This document shows positions 42,863 through 52,696 of a DNA stretch of 63,865 nt, piece by piece (the first letter of the stretch is position 1; every line of letters starts with the position of its first letter). Position numbers and translations under genes: made by a program. This DNA comes from Planctomycetota bacterium. GTDB lineage: Bacteria; Planctomycetota; Phycisphaerae; Sedimentisphaerales; Anaerobacaceae. The stretch spans positions 1 through 63,865 of the forward strand of contig VRUL01000027.1 of the NCBI GenBank assembly GCA_019456145.1, read 5' to 3'. A model generated the notes under the pieces. That model searched no databases and was not told the DNA's origin. It saw nothing but the letters and a program-made list of their open reading frames with translations.

Positions 42863-44458
42863 TCATCTGGCGGTAACCATCCCTCGCAGTGCGGCAGCAC
42901 CAATGGGGGCAGGCTCGCTCGATAGTTTCCTGTAAATGGCCGAAGCTTCAGATTTCTTACCTCCGGCTGCAAGCTTATCGGCACACTTCAGATAACTATC
43001 AAGAACAACCAGCCGCAATTTGCCCTTTGTTTTGGTCCTTGCTTGTGCCAGAGCTTTTGTAGCGCCAGGACTGGCAATTTTGCCCAGGGCCGCAGCGGCC
43101 GCTTCAGCAGCCAATGCGTCGGAACCGCCAACCAGCTTGCTCAGTGCCTTAACAGCCTTTTTGTCACGGCGTTGACCCAGCGAGTTAATGATACCGACCT
43201 TTGCTTTGCCGCTCGTGTTCGGCAGTGCCTTGCGCAAAGCTTCACCTGCAACCGCACCGGGTATACGCTCCAGGGCATACCTTGCCATATCAGCGGGGTG
43301 TGGCTCCTGTTTCGAAGCAGGCTTGCCGGTCAGCATCTTGGCCAGCGCTGGAACAGACGCTTTGGTACCGATAATGCTCAGCTTCCGGCAGATAAACTGT
43401 TTGGCAGCCGGGGTAGCATCTGACTCCAGCACTCCCACCAGGCTTTTCTCAATTTGCCTCAGTTTCCCACGTGAACCATATGCCTCACGAATCTTATTTG
43501 ACAGTTCGGTCAGCGACGCCCGGCTTTGACCATAATCATACTTTTTAATTTTTCCCAATAATTCATCCATTTCTGATCCCTTTCTTGAACTAATCACAGG
43601 TTTCGGTTTCGTATCCACCGGAAAATCTCCCAGAGCAAACTGGATGCCGGCCAAATAATGCCCAAGCACCGCCGGGTTCCAAGTAAGATGGTTATTGTGA
43701 CCCAGCGAACAATAAAACAAACGTCCTTTTCCGTAACTTTTGACCCAGCTAATACCGATGTCCGTATCGTCAGGACCGGCTTTTTTTCCGGTCGTCTCAT
43801 CGGACATGTCCAGACTCATTAGAACACGCTGATTGGCCCGCGAGTATAGCGGCGGTTTTGTGCGATAAATCTCGTCATTTATTTTAAAGCCTTTGCCTTT
43901 ATATGCCGCCATTAGCGGATGGGCCGAGTCGTCAATCTTCACCGACCAGGTTCCACCGCTTCCCCACGGATGCCCGCAGAATTGTCCGCCCATCATTTCG
44001 GCCGCTTCCGGCCAGTCGTAAAAATTGTCCGTAGCTGCATGAATGCCAATAATACCTTTGCCGCCCTTGATGAAGTTCATCAAGCTCTTACGCAGAGGCT
44101 CGTCAAACTTCAGCCGCGTGGTATTGTTCAAACACACTGCATCAAACTTGTTGAGGTTCTCGGCTTTGAACATCGCCATATCGCCGCTTACCACGACCTC
44201 AAAGGCTCCCGTCTTCTTTCCCATTATCTCCAGCGTCTTGTCCCAGTACGGAATCGAGCCGTGCTTGAAACCTTTACATAGATTAAAGACCAGCAGTTTC
44301 CTCGGCTGCTTCGGGGTCGCCACCGCCTTTGCAGGCATGGCCGCCTCCATCTTCTGCACATCCTGCTCTGAGACGGCACCAGAACAATCTGCAAGCAGCG
44401 ATAAACAGCAGAAGACAGAAAGCCCAATTACAATAAATTTTAATCTTTGATTCATCAT
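42863..44458 (-). CDS. Secreted ThuA domain plus HEAT-repeat protein
   Basis: The 531-residue protein has a signal peptide ('LKFIVIGLSVFCCLSLLADC'), a ThuA (trehalose utilisation, class I amidotransferase-like) domain at ~50-285 ('RKLLVFNLCKGFKHGSIPYW', 'GIIGIHAATDNFYDWPEAAE', 'RLFYCSLGHNNHLTW'), and HEAT-like repeats at ~330-531 ('SVPALAKMLTGKPASKQEPH'). ThuA in rhizobia works with the Gfo/Idh/MocA partner ThuB in trehalose oxidation to 3-ketotrehalose, which fits the locus. The C-terminal fusion to HEAT is common in planctomycetes. Confidence 0.87.
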   Translation of the reverse strand: MMNQRLKFIVIGLSVFCCLSLLADCSGAVSEQDVQKMEAAMPAKAVATPKQPRKLLVFNLCKGFKHGSIPYWDKTLEIMGKKTGAFEVVVSGDMAMFKAENLNKFDAVCLNNTTRLKFDEPLRKSLMNFIKGGKGIIGIHAATDNFYDWPEAAEMMGGQFCGHPWGSGGTWSVKIDDSAHPLMAAYKGKGFKINDEIYRTKPPLYSRANQRVLMSLDMSDETTGKKAGPDDTDIGISWVKSYGKGRLFYCSLGHNNHLTWNPAVLGHYLAGIQFALGDFPVDTKPKPVISSRKGSEMDELLGKIKKYDYGQSRASLTELSNKIREAYGSRGKLRQIEKSLVGVLESDATPAAKQFICRKLSIIGTKASVPALAKMLTGKPASKQEPHPADMARYALERIPGAVAGEALRKALPNTSGKAKVGIINSLGQRRDKKAVKALSKLVGGSDALAAEAAAAALGKIASPGATKALAQARTKTKGKLRLVVLDSYLKCADKLAAGGKKSEASAIYRKLSSEPAPIGAAALRGMVTAR

Positions 44459-44532
44459 TACTCCTTTCTTTCTACAACTTATATTCTGGTAACTGGTAAC
44501 CCGAATTTAAAACCAATCACCAATTAACAATT

Positions 44533-44568
44533 TCAATAATCATTCATCCTTAATCAATAATCATTTCA
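44533..44568. repeat. 36-bp intergenic repeat, copy 1
   Basis: The AT-rich sequence 'tcaataatcattcatcc' followed by 'ttaatcaataatcatttca' lies just after the stop of a subfamily B Gfo gene. It matches 48622-48657 with one mismatch. Confidence 0.7.
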
Positions 44569-45858
44569 TATGTGCCATGGAGCCCGCATCGGCCGTGACA
44601 GCAATCTGTTAGCCTGGTCACTGTTGAGGAAGACTTCCCTTTCGGGGTCCCATCGCAGCTTTTGCTCGGTCAGCATCGCGATTTCACCCAGCAGCCCGAC
44701 GCTGATAGACCTGTGCCCAACTTCGGCAGGGGCAATAGTTTCTTTTCGGCTCTTGACGCAGTCCAGGAAATTCTGTCTGTGGTCCCGGCTCCTGTACAAC
44801 TTGATTTCGTCGGGTCCAATCACCTCATCCAGAATGCTCTTGGGCTCAGACTCAAGCTTGCCGCGCCTGACATATATCCACCCCTTCTCGCCGTACCACT
44901 TGGCTCCCTGGAGATTTTTCTTGTTATTTGTCACCGACATTACAATCCCGTTGGCGTACTTACAAGTAAAGTCATACTCCGTCGGAGCATCATACATCCC
45001 GTCTTTGGGATATACGCCTTTACCCTCTATCTCGATCGGCCCGGTCCGGTCCAGGCCCAGGCCCCAGTGCGCAATATCGATATGGTGACCCGCCCAGTCG
45101 GTGAGTTGCCCGCCGGAGTAGTCCATTATCCACCGCCAGTTCCAATGCATGACGCCACGGTACGGAACCCATGGGGCAGGACCGAGCCACCAATCCCAAT
45201 CCACGCCCGGCGGCACCGGCTGAACCGGATTATTCCCAGAACCACCGCCGGTAGGCAGGCCAACCTCGACTTTTTGTATCTTCCCGATCCGCCCGTTGCG
45301 AACCAATTCGCACGCACGATGAAAGTTCCCCCCAGAACGCTGCTGACTGCCCGTCTGCCATACAATCCCGTATCGTTTCACCGCATCGCACATCGCCCGG
45401 CCCTCACGAATCGTGCGGGCAAAAGGCTTTTGAGCGTGAATATCCAGCCCCGCACGGGCCGCTGCTATCGCGGGAATCGAATGCCAGTGGTCCGGCATAG
45501 CCAGCGCAACAGCGTCAAGGTCCCCACGACCGATCAACTCGCGAAAATCAAGATACGTCGAGCAATCGCTGTTGCCGTTTTTCTTATCCACAATCCCCTT
45601 CGCACTGTCGCGGTGGCCCTTATCGACATCGCATACCGCCACATACTGCACCCCTCTCTTATTCAAGAATCCCCGCATATCCCCGGTCCCCATCCCCCCG
45701 ACTCCTATCGAGCCCATCACAATCCGATTACTCGGCGCAACGGCCCCGGCACCGCCCAAAGCTGAAGAAGGTATCAGATACGGAAATGCTATGGCACCTG
45801 CCGTAATCCCGGTTGCTCTTTTGAGGAACTGACGCCGACTAATTTCTTTTTTGTTCAT
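44566..45858 (-). CDS. Tat-exported Gfo/Idh/MocA oxidoreductase, subfamily B
   Basis: The 430-residue protein starts at ATG 45858 (GGGAG 8 bases upstream). The leader is 'KEISRRQFLKRATGITAGAI' and the motif 'HAQKPFART' keeps the Lys but changes Glu to Gln. 'GGQLTDWAGHHIDIAHWGLG' carries the Asp/His pair. It ends 'SRPMRAPWHI', the subfamily B signature. Similarity is very high to the copies at 48655 and 47277. Confidence 0.9.
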   Translation of the reverse strand: MNKKEISRRQFLKRATGITAGAIAFPYLIPSSALGGAGAVAPSNRIVMGSIGVGGMGTGDMRGFLNKRGVQYVAVCDVDKGHRDSAKGIVDKKNGNSDCSTYLDFRELIGRGDLDAVALAMPDHWHSIPAIAAARAGLDIHAQKPFARTIREGRAMCDAVKRYGIVWQTGSQQRSGGNFHRACELVRNGRIGKIQKVEVGLPTGGGSGNNPVQPVPPGVDWDWWLGPAPWVPYRGVMHWNWRWIMDYSGGQLTDWAGHHIDIAHWGLGLDRTGPIEIEGKGVYPKDGMYDAPTEYDFTCKYANGIVMSVTNNKKNLQGAKWYGEKGWIYVRRGKLESEPKSILDEVIGPDEIKLYRSRDHRQNFLDCVKSRKETIAPAEVGHRSISVGLLGEIAMLTEQKLRWDPEREVFLNSDQANRLLSRPMRAPWHI

Positions 45859-45903
45859 AACCACAACTCCCTAAATGCAAAATTGTTCATTTCATCGTCA
45901 ATC

Positions 45904-47199
45904 TCATATGTGCCACGGGCTGCGCATCGGACGTGACAGTAAACGGTTGGCTTCTTTGTCTCCAGTAAATAGTTCTCCTTCGGGGTCCCATTTCAGCGGC
46001 CGCCCAAGCTTGTATGCTATATTGCCTAAATGACACACTGATACCGACCGGCAGCCCGTTTCTATATCACAAATCGGTTTTGTACGATTTCGAACGGCGT
46101 TCAGCCAGTCGGTATAATGATTCCTGCTTTCGTATAAATGTTTCTCGTTGGGACCAATTTTTTGATTCTTAAGTTCATCGGGCCAGGTGCGTATATGTCC
46201 CCGATTGACCTCGACTTTGCCTTTTGTACCCGTAAACAAAACACCGTTGGCACTATCGCGGGTCATTGTAACGCCAGTGGCGTACTTATAAGTAAGCACC
46301 TTATAATCCTTGCCGTCAGGCGGGATGATTTCAACCGGCCCGCTCTCATCCATACCCATACCCCATTGGGCAATATCGAAATGGTGCGCTCCCCAGTCCG
46401 TCATACCGCCGCCGCCAAAGCGGCTATTATAACGCCAGTGAGGGAAGCCATCCCAGCTAAGATTAGGAGACAGTTCAGAATTGTACGGCCTCAATTGCGC
46501 CGGGCCGACCCACATCTCCCAATCGAGATAATCCGGGACCGGCTGTGCGGCTAAAGGTTTGTCGGCAGGCGGCCCACCAACACCAACAGTAACATGCTGC
46601 AATTCTCCGATATAACCATTGAGAACCAGTTCGCAGCCCAGGCGAAAGTGCCAGTCCGAGCGCTGCATACTGCCGGTCTGGAAGACCCTGCCGTAACGTC
46701 TGACCGCGTTGACCATAGCCCTGGCCTCGACAATAGTTTGCGAAAGGGGCTTCTCACAGTAAATGTCCTTGCCCGCCTTGGCCGACTGGATAACCGTAAT
46801 TGCGTGCCAGTGGTCCGGCGTCGAAATCACTACCGAATCGATATCATCCCTTGCGATGATCTCACGAAAGTCTCCGTATGTTTTACAGCCCTTATATGTG
46901 CCGCCACTTTTATTCGCGTAGTGGTCTTCGACTATTTTCTTTCCGCGTTCCAGCTTTAGTTTATCAACATCACAGGCGGCAAGAACATGCGTGCCGGGTG
47001 AGTTCAAAAACGACCGCATCAGATGCTTGCTCTGTTTGCCCGCGCCTATAAAGCCCATCGTAATCCGATTACTCGGCGCGACACTGCCTGCCTTGCCTAA
47101 AGCCGATGAGGCAACAACGTATGGAAAACACACCGCGGCTGCGGATGCACCCGCCGCTGTACTTAAAAACTGACGCCGATTAAATCCTCTTTCTTTCAT
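45904..47199 (-). CDS. Tat-exported Gfo/Idh/MocA oxidoreductase, subfamily B
   Basis: The 431-residue protein has leader 'GFNRRQFLSTAAGASAAAVC', motif 'YCEKPLSQT', and 'GGMTDWGAHHFDIAQWGMGM' as the sugar site. It ends 'SRPMRSPWHI'. It is more diverged than its neighbours in the middle ('VTVGVGGPPADKPLAAQPVP'). It could accept a different sugar. Confidence 0.9.
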   Translation of the reverse strand: MKERGFNRRQFLSTAAGASAAAVCFPYVVASSALGKAGSVAPSNRITMGFIGAGKQSKHLMRSFLNSPGTHVLAACDVDKLKLERGKKIVEDHYANKSGGTYKGCKTYGDFREIIARDDIDSVVISTPDHWHAITVIQSAKAGKDIYCEKPLSQTIVEARAMVNAVRRYGRVFQTGSMQRSDWHFRLGCELVLNGYIGELQHVTVGVGGPPADKPLAAQPVPDYLDWEMWVGPAQLRPYNSELSPNLSWDGFPHWRYNSRFGGGGMTDWGAHHFDIAQWGMGMDESGPVEIIPPDGKDYKVLTYKYATGVTMTRDSANGVLFTGTKGKVEVNRGHIRTWPDELKNQKIGPNEKHLYESRNHYTDWLNAVRNRTKPICDIETGCRSVSVCHLGNIAYKLGRPLKWDPEGELFTGDKEANRLLSRPMRSPWHI

Positions 47200-47276
47200 A
47201 GTAAGTACTCTTCCATCTCATAAAATAGCTTACGTTTGCTATTCAACAGTCAATAGTCAATAATAAATAGTCAATT

Positions 47277-48590
47277 TCAAAGGTGCCACGGGCTTCGCAT
47301 AGGCCTTGACAAAAAACGGTTGGCTTCTAAATCATTCAAAAATACTTCCTTGCCGGGATCCCATTTTATCTTCCTCTTAACTCGGGCGGCGATGTCGGTA
47401 ATCAAACCAAGATAAGAAGCTTTGTGCCCGGATTCGACAGGAGATACCGGGTCTCTTCGGCTTCGCACGCTTTTAATAAAATCAGCATGGTGATTGACGG
47501 ACTCGTGGAGGTTTACTTCGTCCGGCTTGATTTTCACCTTCAGCAACGACACCGGCTCAGCCCATATTCCGCCGCGGTTTACATGCACCCAGCCTTTGTC
47601 ACCCTCGAATTGGCAGCCCTGCTTATTTGGGTTGCCTGTATTGCTAAAACTCATACGCAACCCGCTGGCGTAGTTAAACTCTGCCTGCCAATCGTTGATA
47701 TTGTCGGTAAGACCGTCGTCTCGATGGCTGCCCCTGCACTCAAGCTCGAACGATTCGTCGGCTACCGCCGGGCAGCCCCAGTTAGCGATGTCCAGATGAT
47801 GGACGCCCCAGTTGACGCTAAAGCCGGCGCAGTAATCCCAAATCAGATACCAGTCCGGCCAGGCCAGCCGCCCGCCGTTATAAGGTTTCATCGGGGAAGG
47901 ACCAACATACATATCATAATCCAGCCCTGCCGGGATTTGCTCCTCCGTAGTAGGCTTGTTATATGTCCGTTTATACTCGGGCCCGGGTGCAGCAACCTTG
48001 ACCGTGTGGATTTTGCCAAGGTATCCGTTCCTTGCAAGCTCACACGCAAACCGGAACTTGCGGTCCGACCGCTGCTGCGTACCCGTCTGGAACACGCGGC
48101 CATATCTTCGCATCGTACGCACAATCGCCTGGCTCTCAGCTACTGATACTCCTAAAGGTTTTTCGCAATACATATCTTTGCCGGCCCGCGCAGCCGCCAC
48201 GGCAATCACCGCATGCCAGTGGTCCTGCGTAACAATCACCACCGCGTCGATGTCCCCGCGGGCCAGAACTTCACGGAAGTCATTGTAGGTCGCACATCCC
48301 TTGTCGCCATAGCGCCGGTCAACAATGCCCTTGGCTTTTTGACGCCGGCTTTCAATAACATCACAAACGGCAACAACCCGGACACCAGCTTTACCCAGGA
48401 AGCCGCGCATATTGCCCGTTCCCTGGCCACCGACTCCGATACAGCCCATCACGATCCGATTGCTCGCCGCGACAGAGCCCGCATTGCCCAGAGCTGACGA
48501 GGCAACAATATACGGAAATGCTATTGCGCCTGCCGTAATTCCGGATGCTCTTTTGAGGAACCGACGCCGACTAATTACTTTTTTGTTCAT
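47277..48590 (-). CDS. Tat-exported Gfo/Idh/MocA oxidoreductase, subfamily B
   Basis: The 437-residue protein has leader 'KVISRRRFLKRASGITAGAI', motif 'YCEKPLGVS', and 'GFSVNWGVHHLDIANWGCPA' in the catalytic region (the usual Asp position reads Asn). It ends 'SRPMRSPWHL'. It starts at ATG 48590 with GGAG 9 bases upstream. Confidence 0.9.
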   Translation of the reverse strand: MNKKVISRRRFLKRASGITAGAIAFPYIVASSALGNAGSVAASNRIVMGCIGVGGQGTGNMRGFLGKAGVRVVAVCDVIESRRQKAKGIVDRRYGDKGCATYNDFREVLARGDIDAVVIVTQDHWHAVIAVAAARAGKDMYCEKPLGVSVAESQAIVRTMRRYGRVFQTGTQQRSDRKFRFACELARNGYLGKIHTVKVAAPGPEYKRTYNKPTTEEQIPAGLDYDMYVGPSPMKPYNGGRLAWPDWYLIWDYCAGFSVNWGVHHLDIANWGCPAVADESFELECRGSHRDDGLTDNINDWQAEFNYASGLRMSFSNTGNPNKQGCQFEGDKGWVHVNRGGIWAEPVSLLKVKIKPDEVNLHESVNHHADFIKSVRSRRDPVSPVESGHKASYLGLITDIAARVKRKIKWDPGKEVFLNDLEANRFLSRPMRSPWHL

Positions 48591-48621
48591 AACTAAAACT
48601 CCGAATCAGGGCAACAACATA

Positions 48622-48657
48622 TCAATAATCACTCATCCTTAATCAATAATCATTTCA
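48622..48657. repeat. 36-bp intergenic repeat, copy 2
   Basis: It matches the 44533-44568 copy with one mismatch. A degenerate third copy lies at 52661-52696, also just after a subfamily B gene. Confidence 0.7.
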
Positions 48658-49986
48658 CAAGTGCCATGGACCCCGCATCGGCCGTGACAACAAACGGTCG
48701 GCTTCGGAGTCGTTGACAAATAATTCCTTATCAGGATTCCATTTGAGCTTGCGCCCCAATCTTATGGCAATCAAACCCAGGTGGCCGACAGAGACCGAGC
48801 GCTGCGCGATCTTTGCAGGCGAAGCCGCCTCCGACCGGGTGCCAATACAATCAAGGAAGTTTCCTTTGTGGTCGTTACTCTTATACAGATGAATTTCATC
48901 CGGGCCAATGACCGAGTCCAGAATCGATTTCGGCTGGGCATCCAGTTCCCGGTGACTTACATAAATCCATCCTTCGCTGCCCTCGAACCGAACACCATCC
49001 TTGAAAGGCCCGGCCACAATCATCGTCAAGCCCTCGGCGTACATGCAATCAAAACGGTAATTTTCAACCGTATCAAAAAGACTATCAGTTGGAAAAACAC
49101 CCTTACCTTCTATTTCAATCGGCCCGGTCAAATCCGTACCCATGCCCCACTGGGCGACATCGCAATAGTGGCCGGCCCAGTCGGTTATCTGTCCGCCGGA
49201 GTAGTCATTGACCCAGCGGAAGTTCCAGTGGCACCGGCCCGGACTATAAGCAACCCACGGCGCAGGACCGAGCCACATATCATAATCAAGACCTTCGGGT
49301 ACTGCTGCAGGTTGCGTGTTCTTGCTGATTCTGTCGCCATTACCAGCTATATTGTTGACATTGGGCAGTCCCACCTTCACGGTATGTAACTTGCCGATTC
49401 GGCCATTCTGGACTAACTCACAGGCAAAACGCACGTTCCTGCTCGAACGCATACTGTTGCCCGTTTGCCAAATCACGCCGTATCTCTTGACGGCGTCACA
49501 AATCGCCCGGCCCTCCGGGATACTGTAAGCTAACGGCTTCTGGGAAAAAATATCCTTACCGGCCCGGGCAGCGGCAACACCAATGATAGCGTGCCAATGG
49601 TCCGGCACAACTATTGATACCGCGTCGATATCGGCGCGAGCAAGCAACTGCCGGAAATCATTGTATGTAGAGCAATCTTTACTACCGTACTTTTCATTGA
49701 CGATATCACGGGCCCAATTGCGATGGATCTTGTCAACATCACAAACCGCAACAACCTGCACATCCTCTCTGCCCAGGAAACCCTGCAAGTCAGCTGTGCC
49801 CTGACCGCCGGGCCTCTTACCCCCTACCCCGATGCTGCCCATAGTAATCCGATTGCTCGGTGCTACAGTGCCGGCTTTGCCCAGAGCTGAAGACGGGACA
49901 AAATACGGAAAAGCCACCGCCCCCACGGCGGTGCCTGCTGCTTTTGCAAGGAACCGGCGCCGGCTAATATTGCTTCTGTTACTCAT
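48655..49986 (-). CDS. Tat-exported Gfo/Idh/MocA oxidoreductase, subfamily B
   Basis: The 443-residue protein has leader 'SNISRRRFLAKAAGTAVGAV', motif 'FSQKPLAYS' and sugar site 'GGQITDWAGHYCDVAQWGMG'. It ends 'SRPMRGPWHL'. The Glu of EKP is Gln, as at 44566. A ribosome site (AGGAAGGG) precedes ATG 49986. Confidence 0.9.
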   Translation of the reverse strand: MSNRSNISRRRFLAKAAGTAVGAVAFPYFVPSSALGKAGTVAPSNRITMGSIGVGGKRPGGQGTADLQGFLGREDVQVVAVCDVDKIHRNWARDIVNEKYGSKDCSTYNDFRQLLARADIDAVSIVVPDHWHAIIGVAAARAGKDIFSQKPLAYSIPEGRAICDAVKRYGVIWQTGNSMRSSRNVRFACELVQNGRIGKLHTVKVGLPNVNNIAGNGDRISKNTQPAAVPEGLDYDMWLGPAPWVAYSPGRCHWNFRWVNDYSGGQITDWAGHYCDVAQWGMGTDLTGPIEIEGKGVFPTDSLFDTVENYRFDCMYAEGLTMIVAGPFKDGVRFEGSEGWIYVSHRELDAQPKSILDSVIGPDEIHLYKSNDHKGNFLDCIGTRSEAASPAKIAQRSVSVGHLGLIAIRLGRKLKWNPDKELFVNDSEADRLLSRPMRGPWHL

Positions 49987-50057
49987 ATCTACCCTTCCTG
50001 CAATTATAGCCTTGACTAATCCAAAACAATCTGGTTAGAACCATCAAAGTTCTAATC

Positions 50058-51056
50058 TTATTTATCAAATGCCGCATCGAAGGCAACCTGGGACGGCTTG
50101 AAATCAGCCTTCTTGAAGAACTGACAAGCCTCTTTCGCACCGTGTTCACGGTCCATTCGGCTGTCTTCCCACTCTACCGAAAGCGGTCCCTGGTAGCCGA
50201 TATCATTGAGAGCAACTATGATTTCCTCGAAGTTGATATCGCCGTGGCCAATCGAGCGGAAGTCCCAGTACCGGCGCGGGTCTGCAAAGTCAGTATGTCC
50301 GCCGAATACGCCCACCGTGCCATCTCCGTGTCCCCACCAAACGTCTTTCATATGAGCGTGGAAGATGCGGTCCGGAAAGGTCCGGATGAACTTGACGTAA
50401 TCCACACCCTGATAACCGAGATGACTGGGGTCGTAGTTGAAGCCGAACGACTTGTGGCCTCCGACAGCTTTAACGGCGCGCTGAGCCGAGGCGATATCAA
50501 AGGCGATTTCAGTCGGATGAACTTCCAGGGCGAATTTCACACCCTCGGCCTTGAAGGCATCGAGGATGCGCCGCCACCGCTTCGCGAAGTCCTTATAGCC
50601 TGCCTCAATCGCATCAGGCGAGGCCGGCGGGAAAGAGTAAACCATGTGCCATATCGAACTTCCCGTAAAACCATTGACGACCTTTACGCCCAGCTTCTTC
50701 GCGGCCTTGGCAGCGTCGATTACCTTCTGGGCCGCTCGCTTACGGACGCCCTCGGGGTCGCCATCGCCCCAGACATCCGGGGGAAGGATTGCCTGATGGC
50801 GTTCGTCGATATTGTCGCACACAGCCTGGCCAACCAGGTGTGTCGAGATTGCGAACACTTTAAGGCCATGTTTTTTCAACAGGGCTCGCTTGGCCTTGCA
50901 GTAATTGCTGTCGCTCAGGGCCTTGTCCACATCGAAGTGGTCGCCCCAGCAAGCTAACTCCAGCCCATCGTATCCCCAGCTTTTTGCCTTTTTGGCCAAT
51001 TTCTCCAGAGGCAAATCCGCCCACTGTCCGGTGAAAAGTGTTACAGGTCTTGCCAT
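50058..51056 (-). CDS. Xylose-isomerase-like TIM barrel sugar isomerase/epimerase
   Basis: The 332-residue protein has no leader, so it is cytoplasmic. It is an AP-endonuclease-2-type TIM barrel ('[20 protein letters not shown]') with metal ligands in '[13 protein letters not shown]' (Glu, His), '[17 protein letters not shown]' (Asp, His), '[13 protein letters not shown]' (His) and '[12 protein letters not shown]' (Glu). Members isomerise, epimerise or eliminate on sugars and inositols; some act on 3-keto sugars. AAGGAG is 8 bases before ATG 51056. It probably handles the product imported after oxidative glycoside cleavage. Confidence 0.9.
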   Translation of the reverse strand: MARPVTLFTGQWADLPLEKLAKKAKSWGYDGLELACWGDHFDVDKALSDSNYCKAKRALLKKHGLKVFAISTHLVGQAVCDNIDERHQAILPPDVWGDGDPEGVRKRAAQKVIDAAKAAKKLGVKVVNGFTGSSIWHMVYSFPPASPDAIEAGYKDFAKRWRRILDAFKAEGVKFALEVHPTEIAFDIASAQRAVKAVGGHKSFGFNYDPSHLGYQGVDYVKFIRTFPDRIFHAHMKDVWWGHGDGTVGVFGGHTDFADPRRYWDFRSIGHGDINFEEIIVALNDIGYQGPLSVEWEDSRMDREHGAKEACQFFKKADFKPSQVAFDAAFDK

Positions 51057-51397
51057 TTCTAATTCTCCTTAACTCGAAATACAGAATCCTTATTAAAATG
51101 CGTAAATCTTTTATCTACAAGAAATAACGCTTACGAACGCCATTTTATTGCAACTTCCCTGATTTCGATTGTGATTATTGCATAACTTCTATTGGCAAAA
51201 GGAGTTACGCACAAAAAGGAGGCTCATCCTTGCCAACACTCCGAATCATCGCCACATTATAACGTTCTGGATTTAATACGCAATTCAAAATTCCTGCCAA
51301 AATACCACCCTTCCTCAAACCATTCGACCCGATTTTATTGTCTTCAATCGCGGCTCGGAAATGGTTTCACCATCCAGCCTTTAAAGCTCCGATAGTT
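51057..51397. other. Intergenic stretch within the minus-strand run, nothing clear
   Basis: AT-rich and without a gene. It is the longest gap inside the 33.7-55.9 kb run, so it may carry a promoter for the TIM-barrel gene, but I see no convincing -35/-10 pair. Confidence 0.4.
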
Positions 51398-52651
51398 TTA
51401 CGGTTCCACCACTTCGACCTTTGGCCCGTCAACAAATTCCGAATACTTTTTGGCTAACTCGCCCCGCTCGGGCATTTCACTTTCGGCTACTAAAATCCGA
51501 TAGCGCAGCGTCAACGTTTCACCGGCACCGATTTTCTTTTTGAAGAACGCACCGAACCGGCCGTAATCCCGGTATGCCGAATAGAGAGTCTGTTTCGGAT
51601 TGTCGGGATGATTCATGTGCTGGACGCTGTACCGCCGCCCATTCAATCCACACGACATCGCCGCCCACGGAAGGTCCTTGTCCCTGTGAGCATCGATGCC
51701 GTCTTTGTGAAACAGGTATGTTGCCTTGACCTCTTTGCCGCCGGTCGCAACATCATTATGCGCCCGATACTGCACACCTGCATGCTCCGGGTCGCCATTG
51801 AGAAAAACATCACCCTTGACCGCTTTTAGTTCGCTCTGAAATTCCAGCAGCAAAACCGTAGGCTCACTTTGGCCAAACACAGTAACCTGGCGCTGCTCAG
51901 CAATCATCGCCTCACCGCCCTTATCGTTCCAGTGAACCAACGACTTTGATCTTGCCATCACCGGGCCGGCCGCCATCTCTAAGAATTTCTGATGAACCTG
52001 CGCCACGCCTGGCATGTGCCACAAATCAAATCTCTGTCCTCCAAACTCCAGCCTGTTCCAGCCTATAAATATCCCCCGATGGTGAGGAAATTTGATTCCC
52101 TTGGTGTACGGGTGCTCACCATCCGGCCCATTGGTCAAAAGGTGTTTCCCCTGGGCATCAAATACATGATGCAGCGGTTTGTACGTTTCAAAGACGCGCT
52201 GTGGCGTTGAAGTATCATAGGCGTACATATACCTGGTCTTCTTACGCCCACCGAAAAGCAAATCCAGATACTCCCCTTCTTTGTCCTTCCAGGAAAATGT
52301 TTCCTTGTCCGCTTTCTCCCTCCGTTTCAAAGTGGCTGTCCACCTGTTTGTACTACCCGCTTTAGCACGCGGCATTACCCACCACAACTGTACCTTCTTG
52401 TCGCTGCCTTTGACAATCTGGCCCGGCATCGCCATCCCCCTACTGGCCTGCCTGATACTAACAACGATTTCATCTACAGGCACATTCGCAAATGAGGCAG
52501 GCAAATCAATAACAGTGTGAACAGGGACATCGACACAATCAACCTTTGCCGAGACCTTAAGACGAATGAGTTCCGCCTCACTCGCACCAGCCAAGCCAAA
52601 GACCACCCCAATCACAAGTACCGCGCCCACAAATTTTCTTTTGCTCTTCAT
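51398..52651 (-). CDS. Secreted DUF6807 (PmoA family) protein
   Basis: The 417-residue protein has a signal peptide ('RKFVGAVLVIGVVFGLAGAS') and the DUF6807 beta-sandwich architecture ('HLLTNGPDGEHPYTKGIKFP' then 'HHRGIFIGWNR'; 'CGLNGRRYSVQHMNHPDNPK'). Despite the family name 'methane oxygenase PmoA', it is unrelated to true methane monooxygenase and is typical of planctomycete glycan clusters. It may be an accessory or catalytic domain on sugars; the function is unknown. Confidence 0.85.
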   Translation of the reverse strand: MKSKRKFVGAVLVIGVVFGLAGASEAELIRLKVSAKVDCVDVPVHTVIDLPASFANVPVDEIVVSIRQASRGMAMPGQIVKGSDKKVQLWWVMPRAKAGSTNRWTATLKRREKADKETFSWKDKEGEYLDLLFGGRKKTRYMYAYDTSTPQRVFETYKPLHHVFDAQGKHLLTNGPDGEHPYTKGIKFPHHRGIFIGWNRLEFGGQRFDLWHMPGVAQVHQKFLEMAAGPVMARSKSLVHWNDKGGEAMIAEQRQVTVFGQSEPTVLLLEFQSELKAVKGDVFLNGDPEHAGVQYRAHNDVATGGKEVKATYLFHKDGIDAHRDKDLPWAAMSCGLNGRRYSVQHMNHPDNPKQTLYSAYRDYGRFGAFFKKKIGAGETLTLRYRILVAESEMPERGELAKKYSEFVDGPKVEVVEP

Positions 52652-52660
52652 ACCGCGTCC

Positions 52661-52696
52661 CCTAATAATCCTTAATCATTTATCACTAATCATTTC
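52661..52696. repeat. Degenerate copy of the 36-bp intergenic repeat
   Basis: 'cctaataatccttaatcatt' is followed by 'tatcactaatcatttc', similar to the two better copies at 44533 and 48622, again just after a Gfo/Idh/MocA stop. Confidence 0.45.

Noticed and set aside
44662..45765. 367-codon plus-strand frame
   Set aside because: Antisense to the Gfo/Idh/MocA gene; composition matches other shadow frames.
51398..52651. Particulate methane monooxygenase subunit
   Set aside because: The family name PmoA is misleading: the protein is a soluble secreted beta-sandwich without the membrane helices of methane monooxygenase.
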